Below, piece by piece: positions 46,486 to 54,873 of a stretch of DNA of 64,000 nt. The notes below the pieces were generated by a model. The model had not been told where the DNA came from and searched no databases. It saw nothing but the letters and a program-made list of their open reading frames with translations. The translations under genes and the position numbers were made by a program. The DNA is from Mesorhizobium opportunistum WSM2075 (GTDB lineage: Bacteria; Pseudomonadota; Alphaproteobacteria; Rhizobiales; Rhizobiaceae). Where the stretch lies: positions 5,708,001 through 5,772,000 of the forward strand of contig NC_015675.1 in the NCBI RefSeq assembly GCF_000176035.2, written 5' to 3'. The first letter of the stretch is position 1. Each line of letters begins with the position of its first letter.

Positions 46486-46668
46486 TTACCTATCTATGAT
46501 CATTCCCAACATGAATAGGAGTGAAAAAAAGGCCCTTACATAGAAAATTGCCTTTTTCAGCTTATCGTGCCTCGCCCTGTAGAAAATGTATAAAAGTGAT
46601 TGATAAATAATAGATATAATTATGACAATTGCGCTAATAGAAATCAGTAGTGCGCCAAAACTTTTCAC
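46486..46668 (-). CDS. Possible 60-residue membrane protein, low GC
   Basis: GTG 46668 with GAGG five bases upstream opens a 60-codon frame ending at TAA. The peptide is strongly hydrophobic with two likely membrane segments (ISAIVIIISIIYQSLLYIFY and YVRAFFSLLFMLGMII) separated by a basic loop. Base composition is much more AT-rich than the neighbours, so foreign origin is likely. No family recognised. It is a single short frame without synteny support. Confidence 0.45.
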   Translation of the reverse strand: MKSFGALLISISAIVIIISIIYQSLLYIFYRARHDKLKKAIFYVRAFFSLLFMLGMIIDR

Positions 46669-46939
46669 GTTAACCTCGATGATGCCGTCGACTATAGCAG
46701 GCCACCAGAAGCAGGCCGATTACAATGATCGCAAGTCGTCGCCCAATCATTCATCTGCTGGGCGCGAAAGCCCGCGGGCGCACCAGCTCCCATCTGAACA
46801 TCAGGCCTTGCCCCATCGCAGTCAATGCGCGGCTGGCGCCGCCAGAAGCGGTCGCCGACTTGCCGATCGACCGTTTCGACGGCCTCGACACTTTTGAGGA
46901 TCTGCCGCGGGACGGCCGCTGCGTACGCGACATGTGGTT
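46669..46939. other. Region between the small membrane protein and the small exported protein
   Basis: About 270 bases. A plus-strand frame of 72 codons at 46725-46943 overlaps the end of the minus-strand exported protein gene and has no recognisable domain or ribosome binding site, so it is not called. The composition changes back to GC-rich after about 46780. Confidence 0.4.
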
Positions 46940-47227
46940 CTAGAATATGGTGCGGGGCACTTGCCGGTCGACGGCTGGAGACAGGCCGTCGCCCCGCCCC
47001 CCTGAAGCCTGTTCACGCGGATGCTCAGCCGGGGGCGCAGGCGCGGGGTCCGGCACGACCACCAATTGCGGCACCTGCTTGTAGGAAAAGCCGCCCCTGA
47101 TATCGCCCATCTTGCCGGCGACAATGCCCACTGCTGCCTTTTCGAGATTGCGGTCATAGCTTGTCTCGGCCGCCGCGGGTGCCGCGATGACGGCCAGAAA
47201 CGCCGCGCCACACAAAAGCGTCTTCAT
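46940..47227 (-). CDS. Small exported protein of unknown function
   Basis: A 95-residue protein with a clear signal peptide (MKTLLCGAAFLAVIAAPAAAE) and a mature part of about 75 residues: SYDRNLEKAAVGIVAGKMGDIRGGFSYKQVPQLVVVPD, then a Pro/Ala-rich tail. Two ATG codons compete: 47227 with GGGAGA nine bases away, and 47233 with the same element too close. Similar short exported proteins with the DIRGGFSYKQ motif seem to occur in rhizobia (recollection). Function unknown. Confidence 0.72.
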   Translation of the reverse strand: MKTLLCGAAFLAVIAAPAAAETSYDRNLEKAAVGIVAGKMGDIRGGFSYKQVPQLVVVPDPAPAPPAEHPREQASGGRGDGLSPAVDRQVPRTIF

Positions 47228-47375
47228 TCCCATTGTCTCCCTGCCTGGCATCGATCTAGCAGGGCGTCGTTGAAAAACGGCCAAGAGATACGGTAAGCAA
47301 AACGCCAAATGACAGTGTTAACAATGGGTTATGAAATCAGGCCGGCAAACCGATTCAAGCGCTTGATATGTCGAG

Positions 47376-49289
47376 TCAGGCGCGCTGGGCGTGGGCCGTA
47401 TGCCCCAGCGCGGTGAACACGGTGCGCACGATGCCGTCGGCATCGAGACCGGCATCGGCATACATCTTTTCCGGCTTGGCGTGGTCGGTGAAGGTGTCGG
47501 GCAACACCAGCGGGCGCACCTTGAGGCCGCTTTCCAGCAATCCTTCATGGGCGAGGAACTGCAGCACGTGGCTGGCGAAGCCGCCCACTGCCCCCTCCTC
47601 CACCGTCACAAGAACCTCGTGCGAGCGGGCGAGCCGCCGGATCAGATCCTGGTCGAGCGGCTTGGCGAAGCGAGCATCGGCGACCGTAGTGGAAAGCCCG
47701 GCTGCGCCGAGTTCCTCGGCGGCGACCAGACAATCCTGCAAACGCGTACCGAAGGACAGCAGGGCGACCTTGGTGCCTTCCCTGATAATGCGGCCCTTGC
47801 CAAGTTCGAGAACCGAGCCGCGTTCCGGCATGTCGACGCCGACGCCGTTGCCGCGCGGATAGCGGAAGGCGATCGGCCCGTCATCATAGCTCGCTGCGGT
47901 TCGCACCATATGGCGCAGCTCCGCTTCGTCGGCCGCCGCCATCACGACGAAACCCGGCAGGCTTGCCAGGAAGGTGGTGTCGAAAGCGCCGCAATGGGTG
48001 GCGCCGTCGGCGCCGACGAAGCCGGCGCGGTCGATGGGGAAACGCACCGGCAATTTCTGGATCGCGACGTCGTGGACGACCTGGTCGTAGGCGCGCTGCA
48101 GGAAGGTCGAATAGATCGCCGCGAACGGCTTGTAGCCTTCGGTGGCGAGGCCGGCCGCGAAGGTGACCGCATGCTGCTCGGCAATGCCGACATCGAAGGT
48201 CCTGGCCGGGAACACCTCGCCGAACAGGTCGAGGCCGGTGCCGCCCGGCATGGCGGCGGTGACGGCGACGATGCGGTCGTCCTCGCGGGCCTCCTGGATC
48301 AGGCTTTCGGCGAACACCTTGGTGTAGGCCGGCGCGTTGGCCGGCGCCTTGGCCTGCGTGCCGGTGATGACGTCGAACTTGTTGACGCCGTGATATTTGT
48401 CGGCGGCGGCTTCGGCCGGCGCATAGCCCTTGCCCTTCTGGGTGACGACATGGATCAGCACCGGGCCTTCGCCATTGTCGCGGACGTTCTTCAGGACCGG
48501 GATCAGATGCTCCAGATTGTGCCCGTCGATCGGGCCGATGTGATAGAAGCCGAGCTCCTCGAACAGCGTGCCGCCGGTGACGTAGCCGCGCGCATGTTCG
48601 ACCGCCCGTGTGATCGCGCGGTCGGCGCGCTTACCCAGGTAGGAGGTCAGCTTCTTGCCGAAGTCGCGCAGGCCGGCATAGGCCTTGCCCGAGGCAAGCC
48701 GCGCCAGATAGGCGCTCATGGCGCCGGTCGGCGGCGCGATCGACATGTCGTTGTCGTTGAGGATGACGATGAGACGGGCATCGAGCGCGCCGGCATTGTT
48801 CATCGCCTCATAGGCCATGCCGGCCGACATGGCGCCGTCGCCGATGACGGCGATGACATTGTTGCGGCCGCCAGAGAGGTCGCGCGCGGCGGCCATGCCG
48901 AGGCCGGCCGATATCGATGTCGAGGAATGGGCGGCGCCAAAGGGATCGTATTCGCTCTCGGCGCGGCGGGTGAAACCGGACAGGCCGCCTTCCTGGCGCA
49001 GTGTGCGGATACGGTCGCGGCGGCCGGTCAGGATCTTGTGCGGATAGGCCTGGTGGCCAACATCCCAGATCAGCCGGTCATCCGGCGTGTCGAAGACATA
49101 GTGCAGCGCCACCGTCAGTTCGACCACGCCAAGGCCGGCGCCAAGGTGGCCGCCGGTGCGAGACACGGCGTCGATCAGTTCGAGGCGAAGCTCGGACGCA
49201 AGCTGAGGCAGCTCGCTCTCGGCAAGCGCGCGCAGATCCGCCGGAATGCGGACCTTGTCGAGAAGCGGCGTCTGCGGCGTTGCGTTCAC
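47376..49289 (-). CDS. dxs: 1-deoxy-D-xylulose-5-phosphate synthase
   Basis: First step of the non-mevalonate isoprenoid pathway: condenses pyruvate and glyceraldehyde 3-phosphate using thiamine diphosphate. The 637-residue protein has [16 protein letters not shown], the thiamine-binding [18 protein letters not shown]...[18 protein letters not shown] region and [18 protein letters not shown] with the catalytic Glu. Normal length. ATG 49289. The last step of the pathway, ispH, is at 29006-30016. In other alphaproteobacteria dxs sits beside tlyA and xseB; here the pirin, DUF2277 and exported-protein genes intervene. Confidence 0.97.
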   Translation of the reverse strand: MNATPQTPLLDKVRIPADLRALAESELPQLASELRLELIDAVSRTGGHLGAGLGVVELTVALHYVFDTPDDRLIWDVGHQAYPHKILTGRRDRIRTLRQEGGLSGFTRRAESEYDPFGAAHSSTSISAGLGMAAARDLSGGRNNVIAVIGDGAMSAGMAYEAMNNAGALDARLIVILNDNDMSIAPPTGAMSAYLARLASGKAYAGLRDFGKKLTSYLGKRADRAITRAVEHARGYVTGGTLFEELGFYHIGPIDGHNLEHLIPVLKNVRDNGEGPVLIHVVTQKGKGYAPAEAAADKYHGVNKFDVITGTQAKAPANAPAYTKVFAESLIQEAREDDRIVAVTAAMPGGTGLDLFGEVFPARTFDVGIAEQHAVTFAAGLATEGYKPFAAIYSTFLQRAYDQVVHDVAIQKLPVRFPIDRAGFVGADGATHCGAFDTTFLASLPGFVVMAAADEAELRHMVRTAASYDDGPIAFRYPRGNGVGVDMPERGSVLELGKGRIIREGTKVALLSFGTRLQDCLVAAEELGAAGLSTTVADARFAKPLDQDLIRRLARSHEVLVTVEEGAVGGFASHVLQFLAHEGLLESGLKVRPLVLPDTFTDHAKPEKMYADAGLDADGIVRTVFTALGHTAHAQRA

Positions 49290-49391
49290 GGGTGCTCGGG
49301 CTTTCTGTTCAACGGCGGGATAGGCCGCCGGCCGGCGAAAGTAAATGCGTGTCAGCGACGCGGATCAATCAGGTCCCCTCGCCGATCTTCT

Positions 49392-50312
49392 TCAGCCTTC
49401 CGGCAACGGAATAAACTCTTCCTCATCTCCTGGAACGATATCGAAGCGGCCCGTCTTCCATTCCTGCTTGGCCTGTTCGATGCGCTCCTTGGACGACGAG
49501 ACGAAATTCCACCAGATATACCGCTTCGAACCGAGCGAGGCGCCGCCGAACAGCATGAAATGCGCACCGGTTTGCGACGATACGATGATCTCATCGCCGG
49601 GACGGAACACCAGCAGACGCTCCGCCGGGAAGACGTCGCCCGAAATCGAGACCTCGCCTTCAAGCGTATAGACGGCGCGTTCTTCGGCATCGGGCGGGAT
49701 TTTCACACTGGCGCCCGGCGCAAGCCTGAGATCGGCGTAGAGCGTCTCGGAGTCGGTCCTCACCGGGGAGCGCAGTCCCTGGAAATCGCCGATGACGACG
49801 CGGCCGCTGACGCCTTCGGCGTCGATATCGGGAAGCCGCAAGACAGCGGTGTTCTCGAACACCGGGGCCACCTCTTCCTTGTCGTCCGGCAGCGCCAGCC
49901 ACGTCTGCAGGCCGGAGATGGACATCGGCGCGCCGCGCAGTTCTTCGGGCGTGCGCTCGGAGTGCACGATGCCGCGGCCGGCGGTCATCAGGTTCACGTC
50001 GCCGGGCTGGATCACCATTTCGGTGCCGAGGGAATCACGATGGCGGATCTTGCCGTCGAACAGATAGGTCACCGTCGACAGGCCTATATGCGGATGCGGG
50101 CGGACATCGAGCGCCTGGCCGGCGCGCAGGATCGCCGGTCCCATGCGGTCGAAGAAGATGAACGGACCGACCAGCCGTCTCTTGGCGGTCGGCAAGGCGC
50201 GGCGGACTTCAAAGCCGCCAATGTCCTTGGCATTCGGGATGACCATCAGCTCGATCTGGTCGCTTGCGAAGGCGTCGCCGGCTTCGGGATCCTCCCCGGG
50301 GAAGAAGCTCAT
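49392..50312 (-). CDS. Pirin-family protein
   Basis: A 306-residue bicupin of the pirin family. The metal-binding motif RPHPHIGLSTVTYLFDGKIRHRDSLG and the following HSERTPEE supply the His and Glu ligands, and a C-terminal cupin ends WWNFVSSSKERIEQAKQEW. Pirins include quercetin dioxygenases and regulators of pyruvate metabolism; specific activity is unknown. ATG 50312 has AGGAGA five bases upstream. The open frame extends further upstream into the DUF2277 gene, but that extension has no family sequence. Confidence 0.92.
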   Translation of the reverse strand: MSFFPGEDPEAGDAFASDQIELMVIPNAKDIGGFEVRRALPTAKRRLVGPFIFFDRMGPAILRAGQALDVRPHPHIGLSTVTYLFDGKIRHRDSLGTEMVIQPGDVNLMTAGRGIVHSERTPEELRGAPMSISGLQTWLALPDDKEEVAPVFENTAVLRLPDIDAEGVSGRVVIGDFQGLRSPVRTDSETLYADLRLAPGASVKIPPDAEERAVYTLEGEVSISGDVFPAERLLVFRPGDEIIVSSQTGAHFMLFGGASLGSKRYIWWNFVSSSKERIEQAKQEWKTGRFDIVPGDEEEFIPLPEG

Positions 50313-50352
50313 GAACTCTCCTTGTCGGCGGCCAAGGACCGCCCTGGCCACA

Positions 50353-50619
50353 TCAGGCGAAGCGGATCGCCGCCTTTGCCCGCAGTTTGGCCGCAACCTC
50401 TTCGCGATTGCGCGGATGCTGGTTGGTTTCAAGCGAATCGAGAAGCTCGCGTGCCGATGCCGCGATAGCTTCGACCGCATGGTCGAACGCGTGCTGGTTC
50501 TGCTTCGAGGGCCGCGTCGTTCCGCTCAGCTTGCGGACGAACTGAAGTGCCGCGTCGCGGACTTCGTCGTTGGTTGCCGGCGGATCAAAATTGAACAGGG
50601 TCTTGATGTTTCTGCACAT
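50353..50619 (-). CDS. DUF2277 protein
   Basis: An 88-residue protein beginning MCRNIKTLFNFDPPATNDEVRDAALQFVRKLSGTTRPSKQN, the signature of DUF2277, a short alpha-helical family of unknown function found in alphaproteobacteria and actinobacteria. It lies 40 bases upstream of the pirin gene on the same strand and is probably co-transcribed. Confidence 0.88.
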   Translation of the reverse strand: MCRNIKTLFNFDPPATNDEVRDAALQFVRKLSGTTRPSKQNQHAFDHAVEAIAASARELLDSLETNQHPRNREEVAAKLRAKAAIRFA

Positions 50620-50740
50620 CGCTTCCGTATCTCCTCTTGTCCTGGAGCCGTTTCAATCGGGACGAACTCTAATCCTCAAACATGATAGTGTCCAAAAACC
50701 GGTGAGACCGCGCTCCAAGAGCGGTTCACCCTATCTCTTT

Positions 50741-50797
50741 GTTTTAACGCAATTCCGGACGGAAAACCGTCTCACACTTTTCCTGGAATTGCTCTAG
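50741..50797 (-). repeat. Short rhizobial intergenic repeat with hairpin, after xseB
   Basis: GCAATTCC (50749-50756) pairs with GGAATTGC (50785-50792), and inside it GACGG-AAAA-CCGTC (50758-50771) forms a second stem. The block begins GTTTTAACGC and ends in GCTCTAG, overlapping the xseB stop codon. This sequence type (acgcaattccggacggaaaacc) recurs in intergenic regions of Mesorhizobium genomes from recollection. It can act as a terminator or RNA stability element. A related fragment, CTTTTCCTGGAAATGCT, occurs near 41260. Confidence 0.6.
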
Positions 50798-51048
50798 TCC
50801 GCGTCGAGCGGCTCCGTCCCGACTGGCTTGCCGTCGCGCGACAGCCTGATCTTCTCGACCTTGTCCTCGGCGGCCTTCAACAGCCGGTCGCAATGCACCT
50901 TCAACGCCTCGCCGCGCTCATAGATCTTGATCGACTGGTCGAGCGGTACGTCGCCGCGCTCCAGATCATCGACGATCTTCTCCAGCGCGTCGAGTGCCTG
51001 TTCGAAGCTCATCGCCTTGACGTCTTCGTTGGTCTCACCAGCCATCAT
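50794..51048 (-). CDS. xseB: Exodeoxyribonuclease VII small subunit
   Basis: An 84-residue small subunit of exonuclease [60 protein letters not shown] is the conserved helical hairpin. Works with XseA (not in the window) to degrade single-stranded DNA. It begins directly after the histone-deacetylase-like stop (TGA then ATG ATG); ATG 51048 or 51045 may be used. A hairpin overlaps its stop. Confidence 0.93.
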   Translation of the reverse strand: MMAGETNEDVKAMSFEQALDALEKIVDDLERGDVPLDQSIKIYERGEALKVHCDRLLKAAEDKVEKIRLSRDGKPVGTEPLDAD

Positions 51049-51975
51049 TCATCCTTTCATCAGTCGCCCGACATGGGCGGCGACCGAAAATGCCAATCCC
51101 TGCAGATCGTAGCCGCCCTCGAGCAGGCTGACGAGCCGGTTGCGGCTGTGGCGCGCGGCGCGCTGCATCAGCTGGCCGGTCGCCCAATCGAAATCGTCCT
51201 CGGTCAGGTTGATCTCGGCCAGCGGGTCGCGGTGGTGCGCATCGAAGCCCGCGGAAATGATGATCAAATCCGGCGCGAAATTGTCGAGCGCCGGCAGCAC
51301 GCGCGACAGGAAGGCGTCGCGAAATACCTCACTGCCGGTCTGCGGCGCAAGCGGCGCGTTGACGATGTTGCCGGCGCCGGTCTCGTCCTTCGCGCCGGTG
51401 CCGGGGTAGAGCGGCATCTGATGCGTGGAGCAATAGAGCACCGAAGGATCGTCCCAGAAAATGTCCTGCGTGCCGTTGCCGTGATGCACGTCCCAGTCGA
51501 CGACCGCGACGCGTTCGACGCCATGCTTCTTCTGTGCATAACGCGCGGCGATGGCCGCCGTGTTGAAGAGGCAGAAGCCCATGGCCGTGGTTTTTTCGGC
51601 ATGGTGGCCAGGGGGCCGCGCTGCGACGAACACATTGTCGGCGCGGCCCTCAAAGACATCGTCGACGGCCGCATTGGCGGCGCCGATCGCCGCGATCGCA
51701 GCTTGCCAGCTCTTCGGGCTGGCGGTGGTGTCGGCATCGATGCGGGCGATGCCTTGGTCAGGGATGGCGGCGCGCACGCGGGCGACGAAATCGGCGGGAT
51801 GCGCGTAGAGGATGGTGGCCTCGTCACCTTCCGGCGCCTTGACACGATCGAGTGCGGCGAAGGCCTCGTCGTCGAGCACCCGCTCGATGGCGCGCAAGCG
51901 GTCCGGCCGCTCGGGGTGGCCAGGCGGCGTGATGTGTTCGAGGAAGATCGGATGCGTGTAGAGACGAGTGGCCAT
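51049..51975 (-). CDS. Histone deacetylase-like amidohydrolase
   Basis: A 308-residue class II deacetylase family protein. Zinc and catalytic residues are visible: RPPGHHAEKTTAMGFCLFN (His-His), VAVVDWDVHHGNGTQDIFWDDPSVLYCSTHQMPLYPGTG (Asp, His), and IISAGFDAHHRDPL (Asp). Bacterial members deacetylate polyamines or acetylated proteins. It directly precedes xseB, a conserved alphaproteobacterial arrangement. ATG 51975. Confidence 0.94.
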   Translation of the reverse strand: MATRLYTHPIFLEHITPPGHPERPDRLRAIERVLDDEAFAALDRVKAPEGDEATILYAHPADFVARVRAAIPDQGIARIDADTTASPKSWQAAIAAIGAANAAVDDVFEGRADNVFVAARPPGHHAEKTTAMGFCLFNTAAIAARYAQKKHGVERVAVVDWDVHHGNGTQDIFWDDPSVLYCSTHQMPLYPGTGAKDETGAGNIVNAPLAPQTGSEVFRDAFLSRVLPALDNFAPDLIIISAGFDAHHRDPLAEINLTEDDFDWATGQLMQRAARHSRNRLVSLLEGGYDLQGLAFSVAAHVGRLMKG

Positions 51976-52107
51976 GCTCCCTATCTAGTGCCCCGGCGCC
52001 GCGATGGCCATGCATCGCGGCTCGATCGCTGGGGAAAATCACGCCTGCGTCCATTGGCGTCGCTGCGGGGATTGGCGCCCTGGGCGGTTCGGCGTAAGGT
52101 CGCGGAC

Positions 52108-52265
52108 ACTGCCTGGTGCCCGCCGCAAGCGGGAGAATCGGGAACACGGTTGAATTCCGTGGCGTGCCCAACGCTGTGAGGGGGACCGCGCCGGTAAATG
52201 CCACTGTCGATGACGGGAAGGCATCGGACGCGGGTTGATCCCAAGCCAGAAGACCGGCCTGGCAG
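52108..52265 (+). ncRNA. Cobalamin (B12) riboswitch
   Basis: Sequence upstream of bluB carries the conserved parts of the AdoCbl riboswitch in order: CTGGTGCCCGCC (52113 onward), CGGGAGAATCGGGAAC, GCCACTG-like core (52199-52206), GACGGGAAGGC (52212-52222), and the B12 box GCCAGAAGACCGGCC (52245-52259), which differs only slightly from GCCAGGAGACCTGCC. The switch ends about 60 bases before the bluB ATG, whose ribosome binding site (AAGGGGA) could be sequestered. B12 should repress bluB. Fold not computed. Confidence 0.92.
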
Positions 52266-52324
52266 ACATCGTCATCCGCATGGTCAGGCGGCTGGCATCG
52301 ATAGCAATCGCAAGGGGACAAGCG

Positions 52325-53218
52325 ATGCCGGAACACATGACCGCTCCTGGTAGCGACGGATTTGACCAGATGGCGCGAGACGCGGTCTACCGCGCCATGT
52401 TCACGCGGCGTGACGTGCGCAGCCATTTCCTGCCCGACGCGCTCGACGACGAGGTGCTGGCGCGGCTGCTGCTTGCCGCCCACCACGCGCCGTCGGTCGG
52501 CTTCATGCAGCCGTGGAACTTCATCGTCATCCGCGATGCCGCACGGCGCGCGGAAGTGCGCGACCTGTTCCTCGCCGCGCGCGAACAGGAACTTCCGGCC
52601 ATCGAACAGGAAAGGCAGGCGCTCTACCGCAAGCTCAAGCTGGAAGGCATCTGCGAAAGCGCGCTCAACATCTGCATCACCTGCGACCGGCAGCGGTCGA
52701 AGGGTTCGCCGCTGGGACGCTGGCACAATCCGGAAATGGACCTCTACAGCACGGTCTGCGCGGTGCAGAATTTCTGGCTGGCGGCGCGCGCCGAGGGCGT
52801 CGGCGTCGGCTGGGTCAGCATCATCGAGTCGCAAGCGCTGAAGAGCCTGCTGGCTATTCCCGATCACGTGACGCCGGTCGCCTATCTCTGCGTCGGCCGG
52901 GTCTCCGAATTCGCGCCGAAACCGGACCTCGAAACCCATGGCTGGGGCCGACGCCTGCCGCTGCCCGAACTGATCAAGAGCGAGACTTTTTGCGGTCAGG
53001 GCGAGGTGCGGCTCAAATCGACGGTTGCACGCCTCAACGCCGTCAATGCCGCGCCGGCAAGCCCGGCCGATCAGCGTGTCGCGCCCGCCGTATCCCAGCG
53101 CGAGCCGCCGAAGGAGGCCAGCGCCTTGTCCTTGAGTTCCCTGAATTTCGACGATGCCTCGGAGAGCCGAGCGTCCCAGGCGGGATCGGGCACCTGGCCC
53201 TCAATGGTCTTGAAATAG
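52325..53218 (+). CDS. bluB: 5,6-dimethylbenzimidazole synthase BluB with C-terminal extension
   Basis: Makes the lower ligand of vitamin B12 from reduced flavin. The first 220 residues match BluB: YRAMFTRRDVRSHFLP (Asp30 of the RRD motif), HHAPSVGFMQPWNFIVI, HNPEMDLYSTVCAVQNFWLAARAEGVGVGWVS (Ser165) and LETHGWGRRLPLPELI. Typical BluB ends near this point (about 227 residues), but this frame runs on to 297 residues; the extra tail is Ser/Ala-rich and antisense to the 3' end of the next gene (53071-53218). ATG 52325 follows AAGGGGA. Regulated by the upstream riboswitch. Confidence 0.92.
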   Translation: MPEHMTAPGSDGFDQMARDAVYRAMFTRRDVRSHFLPDALDDEVLARLLLAAHHAPSVGFMQPWNFIVIRDAARRAEVRDLFLAAREQELPAIEQERQALYRKLKLEGICESALNICITCDRQRSKGSPLGRWHNPEMDLYSTVCAVQNFWLAARAEGVGVGWVSIIESQALKSLLAIPDHVTPVAYLCVGRVSEFAPKPDLETHGWGRRLPLPELIKSETFCGQGEVRLKSTVARLNAVNAAPASPADQRVAPAVSQREPPKEASALSLSSLNFDDASESRASQAGSGTWPSMVLK

Positions 53219-54054
53219 ACCTGCATCAGGCAAGCGATGGCGAAGGGCTCGATGAAAGCCGCCTTGAACGCCCAGGCAAAGACGATGGCGAGCACGAAGG
53301 CCCAACCAGCCAGTTGCCCCGGCATGATGAAGAGAATTGCGGCGGCAGGAGCCAGCATAGCCAAGAAGATGACGAAAGAGACGCCCCACATGATGACTGC
53401 CAGCCAGACGGCGTTCTTGACCATGGTCTTGCCGTTCTGGGCGTAGAGCACCACGCCTTGGCGCGCTGTCTCGAAGGGCGAGGACGAATTGATGCGGATA
53501 TTGTAGCCGAGGATGATCTCGTCGACATAGGTCAGCGATAGGCGGATCACCGTGTTGATGAAGGAGACCAGGCCGCTCAGGCCCGGAATCGGCAGGAAGG
53601 CGGCAATGCCGCCAAGCAGGCCGGTGATGGCGCGGATGGCGCCCTTGACCAATTGGTCGACGACGAAAAGGATGTTGGCCTCGGCGAACCGCTCGGTCAC
53701 GACTTGCCTGGCATAGGCGATCTGGTCCTGGCCGCCGGGAACGTCCTGGCCGTCAATCAGATGGACCATGACGGCGATATGGCCGGCCTTGACGACATAG
53801 AGGATGTATTCGCGGATCCAGTAGACGGCGATCGAGACGATGCCGAAGCCGACCACGCCGCCCCATAGGGCAAAGGACATCGGCCCGTCGGGATCTGTGG
53901 AGATATGGCCGACGCCATAGCCGACCGAGGCACCGGTGCCGGTCGCCATGATGTAGGCCAGCGTGATGCCGAAATAGACGATCATGCGAAAGACAATGAA
54001 GGGCCAGGTCCGCATCATGATGGACACCGACCTGCCGATATCGAAATCCCACAT
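53071..54054 (-). CDS. Unknown multi-pass membrane protein
   Basis: A 327-residue membrane protein beginning MWDFDIGRSVSIMMRTWPFIVFRMIVYFGI. Six or so hydrophobic segments are seen (around residues 18-45, 60-85, 145-170, 220-245 and 255-285) with a long soluble C-terminal tail (KTIEGQVPDPAWDARLSEASSKFRELKDKALASFGG). It looks like a conserved hypothetical family of rhizobia without a known role. ATG 54054 has GGGG ten bases upstream; the open frame continues to 54480 without similarity. Convergent with and overlapping the BluB tail by 148 bases. Confidence 0.8.
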   Translation of the reverse strand: MWDFDIGRSVSIMMRTWPFIVFRMIVYFGITLAYIMATGTGASVGYGVGHISTDPDGPMSFALWGGVVGFGIVSIAVYWIREYILYVVKAGHIAVMVHLIDGQDVPGGQDQIAYARQVVTERFAEANILFVVDQLVKGAIRAITGLLGGIAAFLPIPGLSGLVSFINTVIRLSLTYVDEIILGYNIRINSSSPFETARQGVVLYAQNGKTMVKNAVWLAVIMWGVSFVIFLAMLAPAAAILFIMPGQLAGWAFVLAIVFAWAFKAAFIEPFAIACLMQVYFKTIEGQVPDPAWDARLSEASSKFRELKDKALASFGGSRWDTAGATR

Positions 54055-54143
54055 GCCCCGAATCCCCTCAGAGATGGCTGGGGAGGATGCGCTCAACCCG
54101 AAGATTGTCAATCGTGGGCGGATCCCGGACCGCGGACGGGATA

Positions 54144-54752
54144 TCAGTTCGGCTGCGAACCCGGTTTCCTGAGCAGGCCTTCGAGCAGTTGCTTGAACGC
54201 CACCACCACCTTCCTCGATGTCGCCTCGGGATCGTTCGAATTGGCGATCCGCTGCGCCGCCTGGCTGCTGGCGCCGTTGATCAGCCGTGCGGCGGTTTCG
54301 GGGTCGACGCTCGGGACGACCACCCCCTCCCCTTGCAGCGCGGCAAGATGATCGGTCATTGAGCCGACGCAGGCATTGGCATTCGACCATTGTGCCGGAT
54401 CCCCCAGCACGGCCGGGCCGTCGCGGAACATGATGCGCTGGATCTCCGGCTCCAGCGCCATCTCGATATAGGTCGTGCACTCGTCGACGAAGTGTTGCCA
54501 GCGGTTCGGCGCTCTCGATGCGACCTCATTCACCCGAGCCGCCATCTCGGCGTCGATTTCGGCGATGACCGCCTCCAGCAACCCCTTCTTGTCGCCGAAG
54601 TGATGATAGAGCGCGCCGCGCGTCAGCCCAGCCGACGCTGTGAAATCATCCATGGACGCCTCGGCGTAGCCGATGGTGCCGAAGGCCTGCCGGGCCGCGG
54701 CGATCAGCTTGGCGCGCGTCTGCGCAATCATCTCCTTGCGTGGTTTGTGCAT
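54144..54752 (-). CDS. TetR-family transcriptional repressor
   Basis: A 202-residue regulator. The DNA-binding domain is KLIAAARQAFGTIGYAEASMDDFTASAGLTRGALYHHFGDKKGLLEAVIAEI (about residues 14-62); the ligand-binding part is C-terminal and divergent. It lies opposite a MFS transporter gene, with three copies of a palindrome in the intergenic region, so it very likely represses both itself and the exporter. The inducer is unknown. ATG 54752. Confidence 0.93.
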   Translation of the reverse strand: MHKPRKEMIAQTRAKLIAAARQAFGTIGYAEASMDDFTASAGLTRGALYHHFGDKKGLLEAVIAEIDAEMAARVNEVASRAPNRWQHFVDECTTYIEMALEPEIQRIMFRDGPAVLGDPAQWSNANACVGSMTDHLAALQGEGVVVPSVDPETAARLINGASSQAAQRIANSNDPEATSRKVVVAFKQLLEGLLRKPGSQPN

Positions 54753-54770
54753 TCCGTCTGGCCCTATTCA

Positions 54771-54837
54771 CATACGTCTCGTATGCCAATTGACATACGC
54801 GACGTATGGTCTATCTAACACTCATACGCGTCGTATG
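54771..54837. promoter_or_regulatory. Three tandem TetR-type operators CATACG-N3-CGTATG
   Basis: Three perfect palindromes: CATACG-TCT-CGTATG (54771-54785), CATACG-CGA-CGTATG (54794-54808) and CATACG-CGT-CGTATG (54823-54837). Starts are 23 and 29 bases apart. They fill the 121 bases between the tetR (54752) and MFS (54874) start codons. This is the shape expected for binding of a TetR dimer to each site. Sequence is directly visible; binding by the adjacent repressor is inferred. Confidence 0.88.
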
Positions 54838-54873
54838 TAATTGTCGAATTGTCCTTTGTCGAGGAACAGCATC

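Noticed and set aside
46340..46543. Plus-strand 67-codon frame with GAGG six bases before ATG
   Set aside because: Good ribosome binding site, but the sequence is basic, unconserved to the eye, and overlaps the better small membrane protein frame on the other strand.
46725..46943. Plus-strand 72-codon frame ending CVRDMWF
   Set aside because: No ribosome binding site or domain and it overlaps the end of a signal-peptide-bearing gene on the other strand.
47391..50468. Plus-strand open frame of 1025 codons over dxs and pirin genes
   Set aside because: Antisense to dxs and pirin, which have all catalytic motifs on the other strand.
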